41,970 nucleotides of DNA from Actinomycetota bacterium (lineage in GTDB: Bacteria > Actinomycetota > Nitriliruptoria > Nitriliruptorales > JAHWKO01): the NCBI GenBank assembly GCA_019347675.1, contig JAHWKW010000024.1:1-41970 (forward strand), written 5' to 3'. The translations under genes were made by a program, and so were the position numbers. Under the pieces are notes generated by a model. The model made no database searches. It saw only the letters and a list, made by a program, of their open reading frames with translations, and was not told the origin of the DNA. Of this stretch, positions 34,421 through 41,970 are shown piece after piece. Numbering within the stretch: position 1 is the stretch's first letter; every line of letters begins with the position of its first letter.

Positions 34421-35913
34421 CCAAGCCCCCGAGCCATGGGCAGCGTCCACGTGAATGCCTGGTCCTGCTGGCCGTAGAGGCGGCGGATCTCGAGGAACGC
34501 CTGCTGGGCGGCCTGCTCGATCTCGCCGCACGCGGCCTCGAGCTCGTCATCAGTCTCGGACGTGACGGTCACGTACCCAGCCACGCGGTAGTCGGCGTGG
34601 CCGTCGGCGAGTTCCTGCTCGCGGCGGGTCACGGCCTCCTGGGCGCGGCGCCTGCGTGCGGTGAAGGCGAAGCCGGCCTTCTGGCGCAGTTCCTCGTCGG
34701 CCATGCTCTTGACGACCTGCTGCTCCACTTCGCGGTGAGCGCGCAGCGGCGAGATCGGCTCCATCGTCAGCGACACCGTGCGCATCCCGGCCGTGCCGAG
34801 GAGGAGCGGCGCGAGAAAGTCGGCGCCGACAGACGTGCGCGGCCAGTTCGCGACCCAGTAGGTCGCGTGACAGACGTCGGTGGTCCGGTACGACCCCCAG
34901 GCCGTCTCGGCGGCGAGCGGCCAGGCGTTGGCAGGGTCGGTCCCGCCTTCGTCACCCGCCGCAGCCGCGCGGCGGGCGAGCCCGACGCGCGCGTGCGGGT
35001 CGAACGCGGTCCGCATCGCACCGGCGACGAGGCGGGGCGTCAAGAGTCCGTCGACCACGACCTCAGCCGAGGTGAGGCGACGTCGCAGCGCGCCGATCTC
35101 GCGCAGGAGGATCGCTGCGGCTCCGCGGTCGCCGCCGCCGGCCTGCTTGATCGCCCGACGTGCGCGGGCGGCCGAGATGCTGACGACAAGGAAGGTCTCG
35201 TGCTGGGGCGCCGCAGGGCCAGCGCGGTCGACGAGCTCAAGGTATGACCGCAGCGACGCCGAGCCGCTGTCGACCTTGACGGCACCGGCGAGGTAGCGGC
35301 CCATGGCGTCCCCGTCATCGGGCACCGTCCGTTCCACCCACTGCAGCCGGTGGATGGGAGAGGAAGCCCGGGCAAGCCCGGCCAGGACCGCGCCCCACGC
35401 GGCGAGTCGCCGTTGCTTCTCGGGGGTGTCGGCCAGCTGGAAGCTGCGTCCGCGGACCTGGAGCACGGCGGCATACGTGCCGACGCGGCGGTCACAGATC
35501 ACTCCGACCTCTGGTCCGCTGTCCCCGTCGAGGGGCACGGCCAGGATCTGCACCCCGCCGAGCGTGGCGGGCGGGGCGTTCGGCTTTCCGTCGCTCGTTT
35601 CCCCGAGCACGGGCAAGGCCGACAGGTGCCGGGTGCGCCGAGTGACCACCCGGCCGACCCAGCGGGCGGCGATCGGAATCCATTGTTCGATCGTGCGTCC
35701 ACCGACGTGCCAGAACGCAGCCGCCGCCGCCACGGCCAGCACCGTGGCGGCGGCGACGAACCCCGCGGGTGTGGTCGCCATCCGTATCGTGAAGACGGCG
35801 ATCAGCAGCGCTAGCGCCACGATGGCGAGCTGTCCTGCGCGCAGACCGACGATCATCGTGTCGTCCTCGGCGGCCGAGCCGAACTCGTAGCGACGGGTCC
35901 CGGCGGCGCTCAT
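34417..35913 (-). CDS. SCO6880-family conjugation protein
   Basis: 498 residues with two N-terminal membrane helices (about 28-42 and 51-67) like PrgI/VirB3, followed by a VirB4 N-terminal-like region (VGTYAAVLQVRGRSFQLADT, YLELVDRAGPA, and RRRLTSAEVVVDGLLTPRLV). The C-terminal part has MADEELRQKAGFAFTARRRR and a late Glu-rich helix. The family occurs in actinobacterial type IV secretion sets directly before the VirB4 ATPase, and together they look like a VirB3-VirB4 fusion cut in two. Its ATG overlaps the TrbL stop by one base. Confidence 0.88.
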   Translation of the reverse strand: MSAAGTRRYEFGSAAEDDTMIVGLRAGQLAIVALALLIAVFTIRMATTPAGFVAAATVLAVAAAAAFWHVGGRTIEQWIPIAARWVGRVVTRRTRHLSALPVLGETSDGKPNAPPATLGGVQILAVPLDGDSGPEVGVICDRRVGTYAAVLQVRGRSFQLADTPEKQRRLAAWGAVLAGLARASSPIHRLQWVERTVPDDGDAMGRYLAGAVKVDSGSASLRSYLELVDRAGPAAPQHETFLVVSISAARARRAIKQAGGGDRGAAAILLREIGALRRRLTSAEVVVDGLLTPRLVAGAMRTAFDPHARVGLARRAAAAGDEGGTDPANAWPLAAETAWGSYRTTDVCHATYWVANWPRTSVGADFLAPLLLGTAGMRTVSLTMEPISPLRAHREVEQQVVKSMADEELRQKAGFAFTARRRRAQEAVTRREQELADGHADYRVAGYVTVTSETDDELEAACGEIEQAAQQAFLEIRRLYGQQDQAFTWTLPMARGLG

Positions 35914-37424
35914 CAGTTATCCCCTCCATCGATGACAACCGGTCGTTCCGGAGGCGGGGGCGAGGATCTCCTTGCATCGGCCACCGGCAACGCCACCGGG
36001 GAGGATGGGCGGGTCGAGGACCCATGGCCGCTGGATGAGTGCGAGGGTCTCGCCGGGGCTCTCGTGGCCTCGTCGGCCGTCGCGGTTGCGCGACCTGCGC
36101 CCTTGCGTGCCGCGTCCGCCCCGGTGGTGGCGAGTCCCACTCCGGCGGCCGCGGCCGCTCCGCCTGCAGCGCCGGCGGTGGCTCCAAGACCGCTTTCTGA
36201 CGTCCGGCTTACTGTGCCACCAGCTCGAATGCCGCCCAGCACGCCGCCGTCGCCTCCCACCGTCGCGAGCGCAGGGCTTCCGGCGGCCCCTCCCGAGCCA
36301 TTCCCACCGGCGCGTTGGCGGAGCATCTGGGCGATCTGACTGCGGCCAACGTTCGGCGGTGCAAGCGCGGCAGTGGGCCGGCGGAAGGTGCCCTCGAACT
36401 GGCTGGTCAGGCCTGCCTCGAACACCGGGATGAGCCGCAGCAGCACGTACGGCGCAAGAGCGGCCAGGGACAGCAGCGCGCCACCGGCGACGACCGCGCC
36501 ATAGCCGTCCTCCGCGACGTTCGCGTCGAGGGCCGAGGCCGCCAGGGCCATGACAGCGAGGATCACGAACTTCGAGAGGATGATCGCCACCAGTCCCTGA
36601 ACGAGCCGCCGCAGCCAGTGGGCTGTTGCGGGCCAAACCATCGCCATGAAGCCCAGGGGGAGGAACAGGACGGCGACGTAGATCGCGGCCTGACGGAGCA
36701 GGAGCTCCAGCCAGATCACGAACGTGGCGAACGCGATGACGGCCGCACCGATGAGCGCCGCGAGGCCGACGGCGACTCCCCCGCTCGGACCGGCCAGAGT
36801 GCCCACGGCCGTGCCCAGTCCGGTGGCGAACTCGGACAGGTCGCTGCCCATCGAGCGACCCGCCCAGGTTGACATCTCGTCGGTGATTGCGACGAGCATG
36901 TCGACGATCACGATCGCTGCCCCGGTGCCGAGGGCAGCGAGCGGCACGAAGACGAACGTCGATCGCAGCAGTTGGCCTGGGTCCTGGCGGACGATCCCGT
37001 GGATGATCGCCAGGAGAAGGAAGGGCAGGAGCCCGACGAGCGCGATCGCCGCCATGTCCCGGTACGCGCCTTGGAACCACCCGGCGGTGACATCGGGGCG
37101 GGTGGACCTGTCGACCAGGCCCGCGAGCTGACCGAGGAACCAGCCGGCCCCGTCGACGACGAATTCGACGATCGCGGAGAGTGCGGCCTTCGCCCCGCCG
37201 GCAACCACCGCCTCTACACCGTTGCCGATGGTGCCCGTGACGCCGTCGCAGAGGTGCTCGAGCCCCCAGACGAGCCCGTCGCAACCTCCGTCGTGGGCCG
37301 GCGACTGCGTTTGCTGGTGGCCCGGTGCGGCGTCACCGTCCTGGGCCGTTGCGATGTCCGATGACACGACGACGAGTAGGAGGAGCACCGACAGGATGGT
37401 CAGGGACGCTCGGCGCATGCTCAT
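35913..37424 (-). CDS. TrbL/VirB6-like membrane protein
   Basis: 503 residues from the ATG at 37424, four-base overlap with the upstream gene. A signal peptide (LTILSVLLLLVVVSSDIATA, cleavage about residue 27) is followed by an extracytoplasmic region with a Cys pair, then a block of membrane helices at about 115-355 (for example IALVGLLPFLLLAIIHGIV and IYVAVLFLPLGFMAMVWPA). The C-terminal 130 residues are low-complexity Gly/Ala/Ser/Pro and probably cytoplasmic. It should form the inner-membrane channel of the mating apparatus. Confidence 0.87.
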   Translation of the reverse strand: MSMRRASLTILSVLLLLVVVSSDIATAQDGDAAPGHQQTQSPAHDGGCDGLVWGLEHLCDGVTGTIGNGVEAVVAGGAKAALSAIVEFVVDGAGWFLGQLAGLVDRSTRPDVTAGWFQGAYRDMAAIALVGLLPFLLLAIIHGIVRQDPGQLLRSTFVFVPLAALGTGAAIVIVDMLVAITDEMSTWAGRSMGSDLSEFATGLGTAVGTLAGPSGGVAVGLAALIGAAVIAFATFVIWLELLLRQAAIYVAVLFLPLGFMAMVWPATAHWLRRLVQGLVAIILSKFVILAVMALAASALDANVAEDGYGAVVAGGALLSLAALAPYVLLRLIPVFEAGLTSQFEGTFRRPTAALAPPNVGRSQIAQMLRQRAGGNGSGGAAGSPALATVGGDGGVLGGIRAGGTVSRTSESGLGATAGAAGGAAAAAGVGLATTGADAARKGAGRATATADEATRAPARPSHSSSGHGSSTRPSSPVALPVADARRSSPPPPERPVVIDGGDN

Positions 37425-38167
37425 CCCTCGGTCGCCGGACGGTGCCAGAAGGGCTCGAACCGGTTGATCTGCGCGCCGACGAGCGCCGCGTTCTCGGCGT
37501 TGCCGGGGAGCGGCGGTGTTGGGCCCTCCTCGGTATCGATCGAGAGCACGCGCCAGTCGCCGTCCTCCCAGCGCAGAGATAGTTCGGTGGTTCCCCACGC
37601 GGGAGCGACGGCCTGGCGGCCGGCGGCCACGAACACGCTGGTGCCCCAGATCGCCACAGTGGCCTCGTCGTCCGAGTAGTCGAGGATGCGGTAGCCGGCG
37701 GGGACGCTGCGCATCACGAAGCCGGCATCGGATCGTGTCGTGGCATCGAGGCTCAGTCGCTCCTCGAGCAGGGCGGCGATGCGCGTGAACCGCTCGGTGA
37801 GGTCTGCGCGAGCGTCCTCTTCGGCGACCCGCTGCAGCACGCTGGCGAGCCTCTCGCTGTCGAGCACCGCCGGACTGTCGAGGACGACGGCATAGTTTGC
37901 GGCCGCGGCCACGGCTCCTTCGCGGCTGCGCTCGTAGCCGACTGGGACGCCGCCGACGGTGGTCGACGGACCGGGATCCGACGACGCCGGAGGCTCTCTC
38001 ATCCCGGCGTCCTGGGTCGGCGCCGCCGATACCGGACCGGAGGGGGCGGTAGCCCGACCGATCGCGGCGCCAACCCCGAACAGAACGACCGCGGCCACGA
38101 TGACCGCGCCCACGCGGACGGCGCGGCCGCCCATGGGCCGTCCTCGACTGCCGGGTCGGGTCGTCAC
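37421..38167 (-). CDS. VirB8/TcpC-like conjugation protein
   Basis: 248 residues from the GTG at 38167. One membrane helix (VGAVIVAAVVLFGVGAAIG, about 19-37) is followed by a Pro/Ser linker and an NTF2-like external domain (about 75-235): AAANYAVVL, a helix with RLASVLQRVAEEDARADL, then strands VPAGYRILDYSDDEATVAIW and DWRVLSID. This is the layout of VirB8/TcpC proteins that nucleate the channel. Family call is from layout; the nearest subfamily is not determined. Confidence 0.75.
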   Translation of the reverse strand: MTTRPGSRGRPMGGRAVRVGAVIVAAVVLFGVGAAIGRATAPSGPVSAAPTQDAGMREPPASSDPGPSTTVGGVPVGYERSREGAVAAAANYAVVLDSPAVLDSERLASVLQRVAEEDARADLTERFTRIAALLEERLSLDATTRSDAGFVMRSVPAGYRILDYSDDEATVAIWGTSVFVAAGRQAVAPAWGTTELSLRWEDGDWRVLSIDTEEGPTPPLPGNAENAALVGAQINRFEPFWHRPATEG

Positions 38168-38174
38168 CTGGCCG

Positions 38175-38471
38175 TCAGCCGACGCCCGTGCCGGCGTTGA
38201 AGAAGAAGTTGATGATCGCGGGGGCTGCACCGATGAGCAGCGCGGCGAGGCCCGACACCATGACGCCCCGCTTCCCTGCCACCGTGTACTGGTAGTTTTG
38301 TGAGTTCGCTCCCAGGGCCCATGCGGCGGACGAGAGCAGCAGGCCGATCAGGGACAAAACGAGCGCCCACCCCATGATCCCGTTGGTAAGGCTCTGGAGT
38401 ACCGCGCCACCGGGTAGCTGTGAGATGTCGGGATTGGCGTCGACCGCCTGTGCGAGCAGTGTGCTGATCAC
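38175..38471 (-). CDS. Small two-TM pilin-like protein (VirB2/TrbC-like)
   Basis: 98 residues with GTG start overlapping the ParA-like stop by four bases. A short N-terminal region is followed by two hydrophobic segments, MGWALVLSLIGLLLSSAAWAL (33-53) split by a basic loop (YTVAGKRG) from MVSGLAALLIGAAPAIINFF (71-90). Such two-TM proteins at this operon position (DUF6112-like in actinobacteria) are taken as VirB2-like pilin or channel subunits. Confidence 0.78.
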   Translation of the reverse strand: MISTLLAQAVDANPDISQLPGGAVLQSLTNGIMGWALVLSLIGLLLSSAAWALGANSQNYQYTVAGKRGVMVSGLAALLIGAAPAIINFFFNAGTGVG

Positions 38472-39715
38472 CGGGCCTCCTCCTTGATGGTTGTGCTGGT
38501 AAACCCTTCTGCGACCGCCGCGGCGAGCTCCACGTAGGCGGCGCGCGTCCGGGCGGAGATCAGGTCGAGTCCCGTGCGCGCGCCTGTTGCGAGGTGTCGG
38601 TCCCAGGGGACGCGCACGACGGTGCGGCAGCGTTCGGCGAAGTGGGCTTCGACCTCGTCGAGGTCAACCAGGCCCTTGCCGGAACGGCAGCCGTTGACCA
38701 CGGCGACCGCGTTGGCGACGAGTTCCGCGTGGTTGTGCTTCTCAAGCCAGTCCAGAAGGAAGCTCGTCGCGCGGGCCGCATCGATCGACGGCGAGGTGAC
38801 GACCACGAGCTGATCCGCGTGGTCAACGATGCCGCGTGTCGCGTCGTCGAGGATGCCGGTCCCGCAGTCCACGAGGATCAGCTGGTAGTGGTGCTCGAGC
38901 AGGTCCAGCAGCCGCCGGTAGTCGCGCTCCCCCAATGCGTTGGAGACGCGCGGATCGTCAGGAGCCGCGACGACCTCCAGGCGCGAGGCGGCCTGGGACG
39001 TGAACGCGCGCATGTCCGCGTAGCGGGTGACGCCGTCGATCTCGTGCAGGAGATCGTCGGCCGTGGCCGGCGTCTCGAGGTGGATTCGATAGCCGAGGCT
39101 GCCCGCATCTGGGTTGCCGTCGAGAGCGACCACCCGGTCGCCCCGATGGCTCGCGAAGGTGTGGCCGAGGTTGACGGTCGTGGTGGTCTTGCCAACGCCG
39201 CCCTTGGTTGAAGCGGTCGCGATGACCCGGCTCCCGCGTACGGAGCCCTTGAGCGTCGCGATGCGCTGGCGCTCCTCCAGCTCTGCCTTGCTGGGCGGGG
39301 GCGTTACCAGCCCGCCGGAGATCCGATGGACTGCGCGCCGCCAGCCGCGAGTGGGCGGCCTCGAGGTGGCGCGGAGCAAGCGATCCTCGCTGATGTCCGC
39401 GGCGGTGAGCCTCGACGTACGGCCGGCCGCCGAAAACGTCGCGCCAGTGCCGAGGGCTACGCCGCGATCGGCGTCCTTGGGCTTGCTCTGCGCCGGTGAC
39501 GGCCGTTCGGGGATGTCGAGGGCCGCAGCAGGTGCGGGTGTGGTGGTCGAGGGGCTTCCGCCGGGGACCGTGCCCGCCGCGGGGGCGGCAGAGGCCGGTG
39601 GCGCGACCTCCGGTTTCGGCTGTGCGGCCTTCCTACGCGGCGTTGGTGCCGGTTCCGTTCGGTCGAGCGCGTCGAGCGGGATCACCTCGTCGACCCTCGT
39701 CTCCGAACTCCCCAT
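38468..39715 (-). CDS. ParA/MinD-like ATPase with Pro-rich N-terminus
   Basis: 415 residues. The first 150 are Pro/Ala/Thr-rich and disordered, then a deviant Walker A STKGGVGKTTTTVNLG (169-184), VVALDGNPDAGSLGYRI and QLILVDCGTGILDD complete a ParA/MinD-type ATPase. It heads the leftward transfer operon, with a GGAGGGAGGG ribosome site. A role in locating the mating apparatus, or in element segregation while it replicates, is plausible. No ParB-like partner is encoded in the window, which favours the first. Confidence 0.85.
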   Translation of the reverse strand: MGSSETRVDEVIPLDALDRTEPAPTPRRKAAQPKPEVAPPASAAPAAGTVPGGSPSTTTPAPAAALDIPERPSPAQSKPKDADRGVALGTGATFSAAGRTSRLTAADISEDRLLRATSRPPTRGWRRAVHRISGGLVTPPPSKAELEERQRIATLKGSVRGSRVIATASTKGGVGKTTTTVNLGHTFASHRGDRVVALDGNPDAGSLGYRIHLETPATADDLLHEIDGVTRYADMRAFTSQAASRLEVVAAPDDPRVSNALGERDYRRLLDLLEHHYQLILVDCGTGILDDATRGIVDHADQLVVVTSPSIDAARATSFLLDWLEKHNHAELVANAVAVVNGCRSGKGLVDLDEVEAHFAERCRTVVRVPWDRHLATGARTGLDLISARTRAAYVELAAAVAEGFTSTTIKEEAR

Positions 39716-39746
39716 CAGTCCCTCCCTCCAAGCGATGACTGCCGGA

Positions 39747-39775
39747 AATCAACCGGTCTGAGAGCTTCGAGTCAA
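39747..39775 (-). promoter_or_regulatory. Possible promoter of the leftward transfer operon
   Basis: On the minus strand TTGACT (39,770-39,775), 17-bp spacer, TTGATT (39,747-39,752), about 30 bases before the ParA-like start. The -35 box is good, the -10 weak, so regulation by an activator is possible. Confidence 0.4.
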
Positions 39776-39818
39776 GCATCTGTAACCTTCCACAGTCGTT
39801 CTCACTCTGCCAGGGTCT

Positions 39819-39848
39819 TTGAAGTACCTACATAGCTAGCCTTATGAT
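39819..39848 (+). promoter_or_regulatory. Promoter of the HTH gene
   Basis: TTGAAG (39,819-39,824), 18-bp spacer and TATGAT (39,843-39,848), 26 bases before the GTG at 39,875. The -10 box matches consensus closely. It is divergent from the transfer-operon promoter, so the HTH protein may act on both. Confidence 0.55.
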
Positions 39849-39874
39849 GCTGTGGATAGCGTCGGGAGCCACCG

Positions 39875-40135
39875 GTGAGCATCAACGACGAACTCGATGA
39901 CGTGCTGTCGGTCGAGGAAGCAGCGGCCTTCCTAAAGGTCCCGCCGGCGACGGTTCGCCGGGAGGCGCGGGCAGGACGCCTGCCGGGCCGCCACGTCGGC
40001 AAGGAGTGGCGGTTCGCGCGCAGCGCCCTGATCGACTGGCTTAGGGGCGAGCTCGAAGGCAGCGGGGAGCCGCCGGAGCGCTACGGCCGGCCGAGCCGCC
40101 GCCGCTCCGTGGACGAGGAACGGGACAGCGCGTGA
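39875..40135 (+). CDS. HTH_17 (excisionase-type) DNA-binding protein
   Basis: 86 residues. Residues 10-55 are a MerR/excisionase-like helix-turn-helix (LSVEEAAAFLKVPPATVRRE, a wing with VGKEWRFARSALIDWL); the C-terminal 30 residues are basic and probably disordered. Start is GTG with GGGAG upstream. It lies next to the divergent promoters of the transfer operon and is coupled by GTGA to the next gene. As a small HTH at such a place it may control transfer, or serve as an excisionase. Confidence 0.8.
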   Translation: MSINDELDDVLSVEEAAAFLKVPPATVRREARAGRLPGRHVGKEWRFARSALIDWLRGELEGSGEPPERYGRPSRRRSVDEERDSA

Positions 40136-40611
40136 TCGCCCAGCAGACGCGGGCGGCAGTGGCCGGGGCGGTCGCGCTGCTCGTCCTCGCTGGCGTGTGG
40201 TTCGGGCTGGCCGACGCCGCGTTGGAGACGTCGCCGCTCGTCGCTGACGGTCCTGGTCAGCCCGCCGAGGCCGAAGCCCTCACGGTGCTGTCCTCGCCGA
40301 ACGACCTCGATGAGGCGCACGCCGTCGCGGAAACCTTCGCGGTCGCGCTCTACAGCGACGACCTGGATGGGGTCCGCGAAGGATCCACGGACGGTCTCGC
40401 TGACCGTCTACTGGGAGGCAGGGAAGGCGCTGGTGACGACGTCAGCCGGGTCCGGGTCGACGGGGTCACGACCCAGGACGCCCAGCCCGATCGCGTGCTC
40501 GCCAAGGTGGCGGTCCGGCGCGCCACCTCGGCCGGCGAGCGCCTGGAGGTGGTCACGATCGTGGTCGCCCGTGCCGACGGCGGGTGGCTCGTCGAGGACG
40601 CCGCGTTCTGA
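40132..40611 (+). CDS. Membrane-anchored NTF2-like protein
   Basis: 159 residues. One N-terminal hydrophobic segment (AAVAGAVALLVLAGVWFGLA, about 8-27) acts as signal anchor. The outer part has helices (DLDEAHAVAETFAVALYSDD) and strands (RVLAKVAVRRATSAG and EVVTIVVARADGGWLVEDAA), a shape like the VirB8/NTF2-like group, though no specific family is certain. It is coupled to the HTH gene and 12 bases before the cell-wall hydrolase, suggesting an accessory role at the cell envelope during transfer. Confidence 0.65.
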   Translation: MIAQQTRAAVAGAVALLVLAGVWFGLADAALETSPLVADGPGQPAEAEALTVLSSPNDLDEAHAVAETFAVALYSDDLDGVREGSTDGLADRLLGGREGAGDDVSRVRVDGVTTQDAQPDRVLAKVAVRRATSAGERLEVVTIVVARADGGWLVEDAAF

Positions 40612-40623
40612 CCCGGGGGAGCG

Positions 40624-41685
40624 ATGATCAAGCGGCTGGTCGTGCTGGCGGCCTTCGGCCTGGTCGGGCTCCTGCTCCTCCCGGTCGCGGTCATCGCGAC
40701 GGCCAACGCGCAGGCCACAATCGCCGGAGCGCCGTCGGCCGAGGCGGTCGACGACATCCCGGCTCGGCTGCTCGCGCTCTACCAGCAGGCCGTCGTTGAC
40801 CGCTGCCCCACGCTGCCATGGAGCGTGGTCGCGGGCATCGGGAAGGTCGAGTCCAACCATGCCCGGCTCGGCGGCGTCGAGCTACACGACGGCACGGTCT
40901 CGCCGCCGATCATCGGCGTGGGGCTCGGCGGCTCCGGCGGCACTCAGGAGATTCGCGACAGCGACGGCGGCCTGTACGACAACGACGAGATCTACGACCG
41001 CGCCGTGGGGCCGATGCAGTTCATCCCGCAGACGTGGGCCTCCGTCGGCATGGACGGCGACCGCAACGGCGTGGCCGACCCGCACGACGTCGACGACGCC
41101 GTCCCGTCAGCGGCGGCTTACTTGTGCGGCGCCGGTGGTGGCGACCCGGCGCGGTTGCGCCAGGCGATCTGGACCTACAACCACAGCTGGGAGTACGTCG
41201 ACGAGGTGCTCGCCTGGGCCGCCCGCTACGCGACGCTCACGCCAGCCGGCCCAGCCGATCCGGTGCTGATCGCGGCCGTTCTCGGCAGCCCGCGCCTGGA
41301 GATCTACGAGGCGGGGCGCCAGGACATCCAGGCCGGGCGCATCGACAACCGCGTGCTGGCGGTCCTGCTCCGCGCGACCGAGCAGTGGACGCTGTCGGTG
41401 TCGAGCCTCCAGACCGGCCACTCGAAGTGCGTCGGCGGCGGCTCGTACGAGGGCTGCAGCATCTCGAACCACTGGTACGGCCGAGCCTTCGACGTCTACC
41501 GGGTCAACGGCGAGCTAGTGACCGCCACCAATACGGAGGCCTACGCATTCACCGTGTGGCTGTCGGCTCTCGAAGCCGAGATACGTCCGGACGAGATCGG
41601 CAGCCCCTGGCCGGCCCTCGCAGGTCTCCCAGGGTACTTCCACGACGCCGCCCACTTGGACCACGTCCACGCCGGGCACGACTGA
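40624..41685 (+). CDS. Two-domain peptidoglycan hydrolase
   Basis: 353 residues with an N-terminal signal or anchor segment (about 3-28). Residues 45-200 are a lytic transglycosylase-like domain: catalytic Glu76 in GKVESNHARLGG, GPMQFIPQTWASVG (129-142), AAAYLCGAGG and AIWTYNHSWEYV. The C-terminal part (about 265-353) carries an M15-like peptidase site: SNHWYGRAFDVY (His283, Asp290) and LDHVHAGHD (His347, His349). It would cut glycan and peptide bonds to let the mating channel cross the wall. The domain pairing fits transfer-element hydrolases of actinobacteria. Confidence 0.85.
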   Translation: MIKRLVVLAAFGLVGLLLLPVAVIATANAQATIAGAPSAEAVDDIPARLLALYQQAVVDRCPTLPWSVVAGIGKVESNHARLGGVELHDGTVSPPIIGVGLGGSGGTQEIRDSDGGLYDNDEIYDRAVGPMQFIPQTWASVGMDGDRNGVADPHDVDDAVPSAAAYLCGAGGGDPARLRQAIWTYNHSWEYVDEVLAWAARYATLTPAGPADPVLIAAVLGSPRLEIYEAGRQDIQAGRIDNRVLAVLLRATEQWTLSVSSLQTGHSKCVGGGSYEGCSISNHWYGRAFDVYRVNGELVTATNTEAYAFTVWLSALEAEIRPDEIGSPWPALAGLPGYFHDAAHLDHVHAGHD

Positions 41686-41895
41686 AACCGTCGCTAACTC
41701 GGCGCGCGGCAACCGTGGCTTTGCGCGGCCTCAACTCGGAGTCCGGCGCGTCCTCGACGCGCATAATCGTCGCGTCCCAACCCGGCAAGGTCCGCAGTGG
41801 TGCGGCCTGATAACTAGGCGTAGGAGCGAACTCCTTGTGCGTAGAGGGCGCGCGAGAATCCCGGTTGCAGGCGGTCGCCGGTGCGACGTCAGGGG

Positions 41896-41955
41896 TCGGG
41901 AGTGCACGCAACCGGCCTGCCGAACACCTATCCGTCACGTAGCGTGCACTCCCGA
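41896..41955. repeat. Long inverted repeat after the transfer genes
   Basis: TCGGGAGTGCACGC (41,896-41,909) and its exact complement GCGTGCACTCCCGA (41,942-41,955) are 32 bases apart. The stretch 41,686-41,970 otherwise has no convincing gene. Arms this long and perfect suggest a transfer or recombination site, or a strong terminator for both strands. Confidence 0.55.
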
Positions 41956-41970
41956 GGCGGTCCTCCGCCG

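Larger units (their letters stand above)
8664..41970. mobile_element. Integrative conjugative element (right end not in window)
   Basis: From the tRNA-Ser scar rightward there is a coherent set: Rep-like protein with repeats, MobF relaxase, cargo (type I restriction-modification and the ubiquitin-like/GHKL locus), then a type IV secretion set, HTH protein and cell-wall hydrolase. This is the content of an actinobacterial ICE of the type IV secretion kind. No integrase gene or intact tRNA-Ser is present, so the other end is predicted outside. Exact limits rest on the tRNA argument. Confidence 0.6.

Noticed and set aside
41549-41938. 129-codon reverse frame at the right edge
   Set aside because: Half of it is antisense to the hydrolase and it crosses the inverted repeat; no family pattern.
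8664-41970. Integrase inside the window
   Set aside because: No tyrosine or serine recombinase motifs were found; only small HTH proteins that could be excisionases. It is expected beyond the right edge.

Overview
The window is very GC-rich (roughly 65-70% by eye), starts genes often with GTG, and couples neighbouring genes through ATGA or GTGA overlaps. Its transfer genes are of the actinobacterial type (SCO6880-like protein, split VirB4, MobF/TrwC relaxases, Rv3235-like protein). I read it as chromosome of a high-GC actinobacterium carrying an integrative conjugative element (ICE). I cannot name the species.

Positions 1-8,663 look like older, partly decayed accessory DNA. They hold a CopG-like/PIN toxin-antitoxin pair, a small gene of unknown role, a third toxin-antitoxin-like pair broken by frameshifts and a stop, an HTH/PIN pair, a MobF relaxase-helicase gene broken by one frameshift in a G run, and a reverse-strand alpha/beta hydrolase. 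At 8,664-8,722 lies the 3' half of a tRNA-Ser(CGA) gene on the minus strand with no 5' half. That is the usual scar of an element integrated in a tRNA gene. Its orientation puts the element to the right, so the intact tRNA and probably the integrase should lie beyond 41,970.

Positions 8,723-15,631 form the replication/mobilisation module: a winged-helix Rep-like protein whose gene contains iteron-like GTCCC/GGGAC repeats, two small coupled genes, a tiny Cys-containing ORF, a complete TrwC relaxase-helicase, and an Rv3235-like protein whose C-terminus resembles the relaxase tail. Positions 31,488-41,685 hold the mating module. Reverse strand: ParA-like ATPase, two-TM pilin-like protein, VirB8-like protein, TrbL/VirB6-like channel, SCO6880-like protein, VirB4 ATPase domain and VirD4-type coupling protein. 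Forward strand: HTH protein, secreted NTF2-like protein and a two-domain cell-wall hydrolase.

Between the two modules sits cargo (15,700-31,477). A compact type I restriction-modification operon (HsdM, HsdS, HsdR, YgjP-like metallopeptidase) runs leftward. Next to it is the most interesting locus, a divergent cluster around a palindrome-rich control region at about 27,059-27,103. Leftward are an NYN-domain nuclease-like protein, an HTH-containing N6-adenine methylase and a half-size HsdS. Rightward are a STAS-GHKL ATPase, a STAS-like protein with a winged helix, a second GHKL ATPase, a 76-residue ubiquitin-like protein ending in Gly, an E2-fold protein without an obvious catalytic Cys, and a JAB-E1 fusion. 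I propose that this is a composite defence or stress system joining a bacterial ubiquitin-like conjugation pathway to a GHKL/STAS switch and a methylase/NYN module. The parts belong to known families; I infer their joint action from layout alone.
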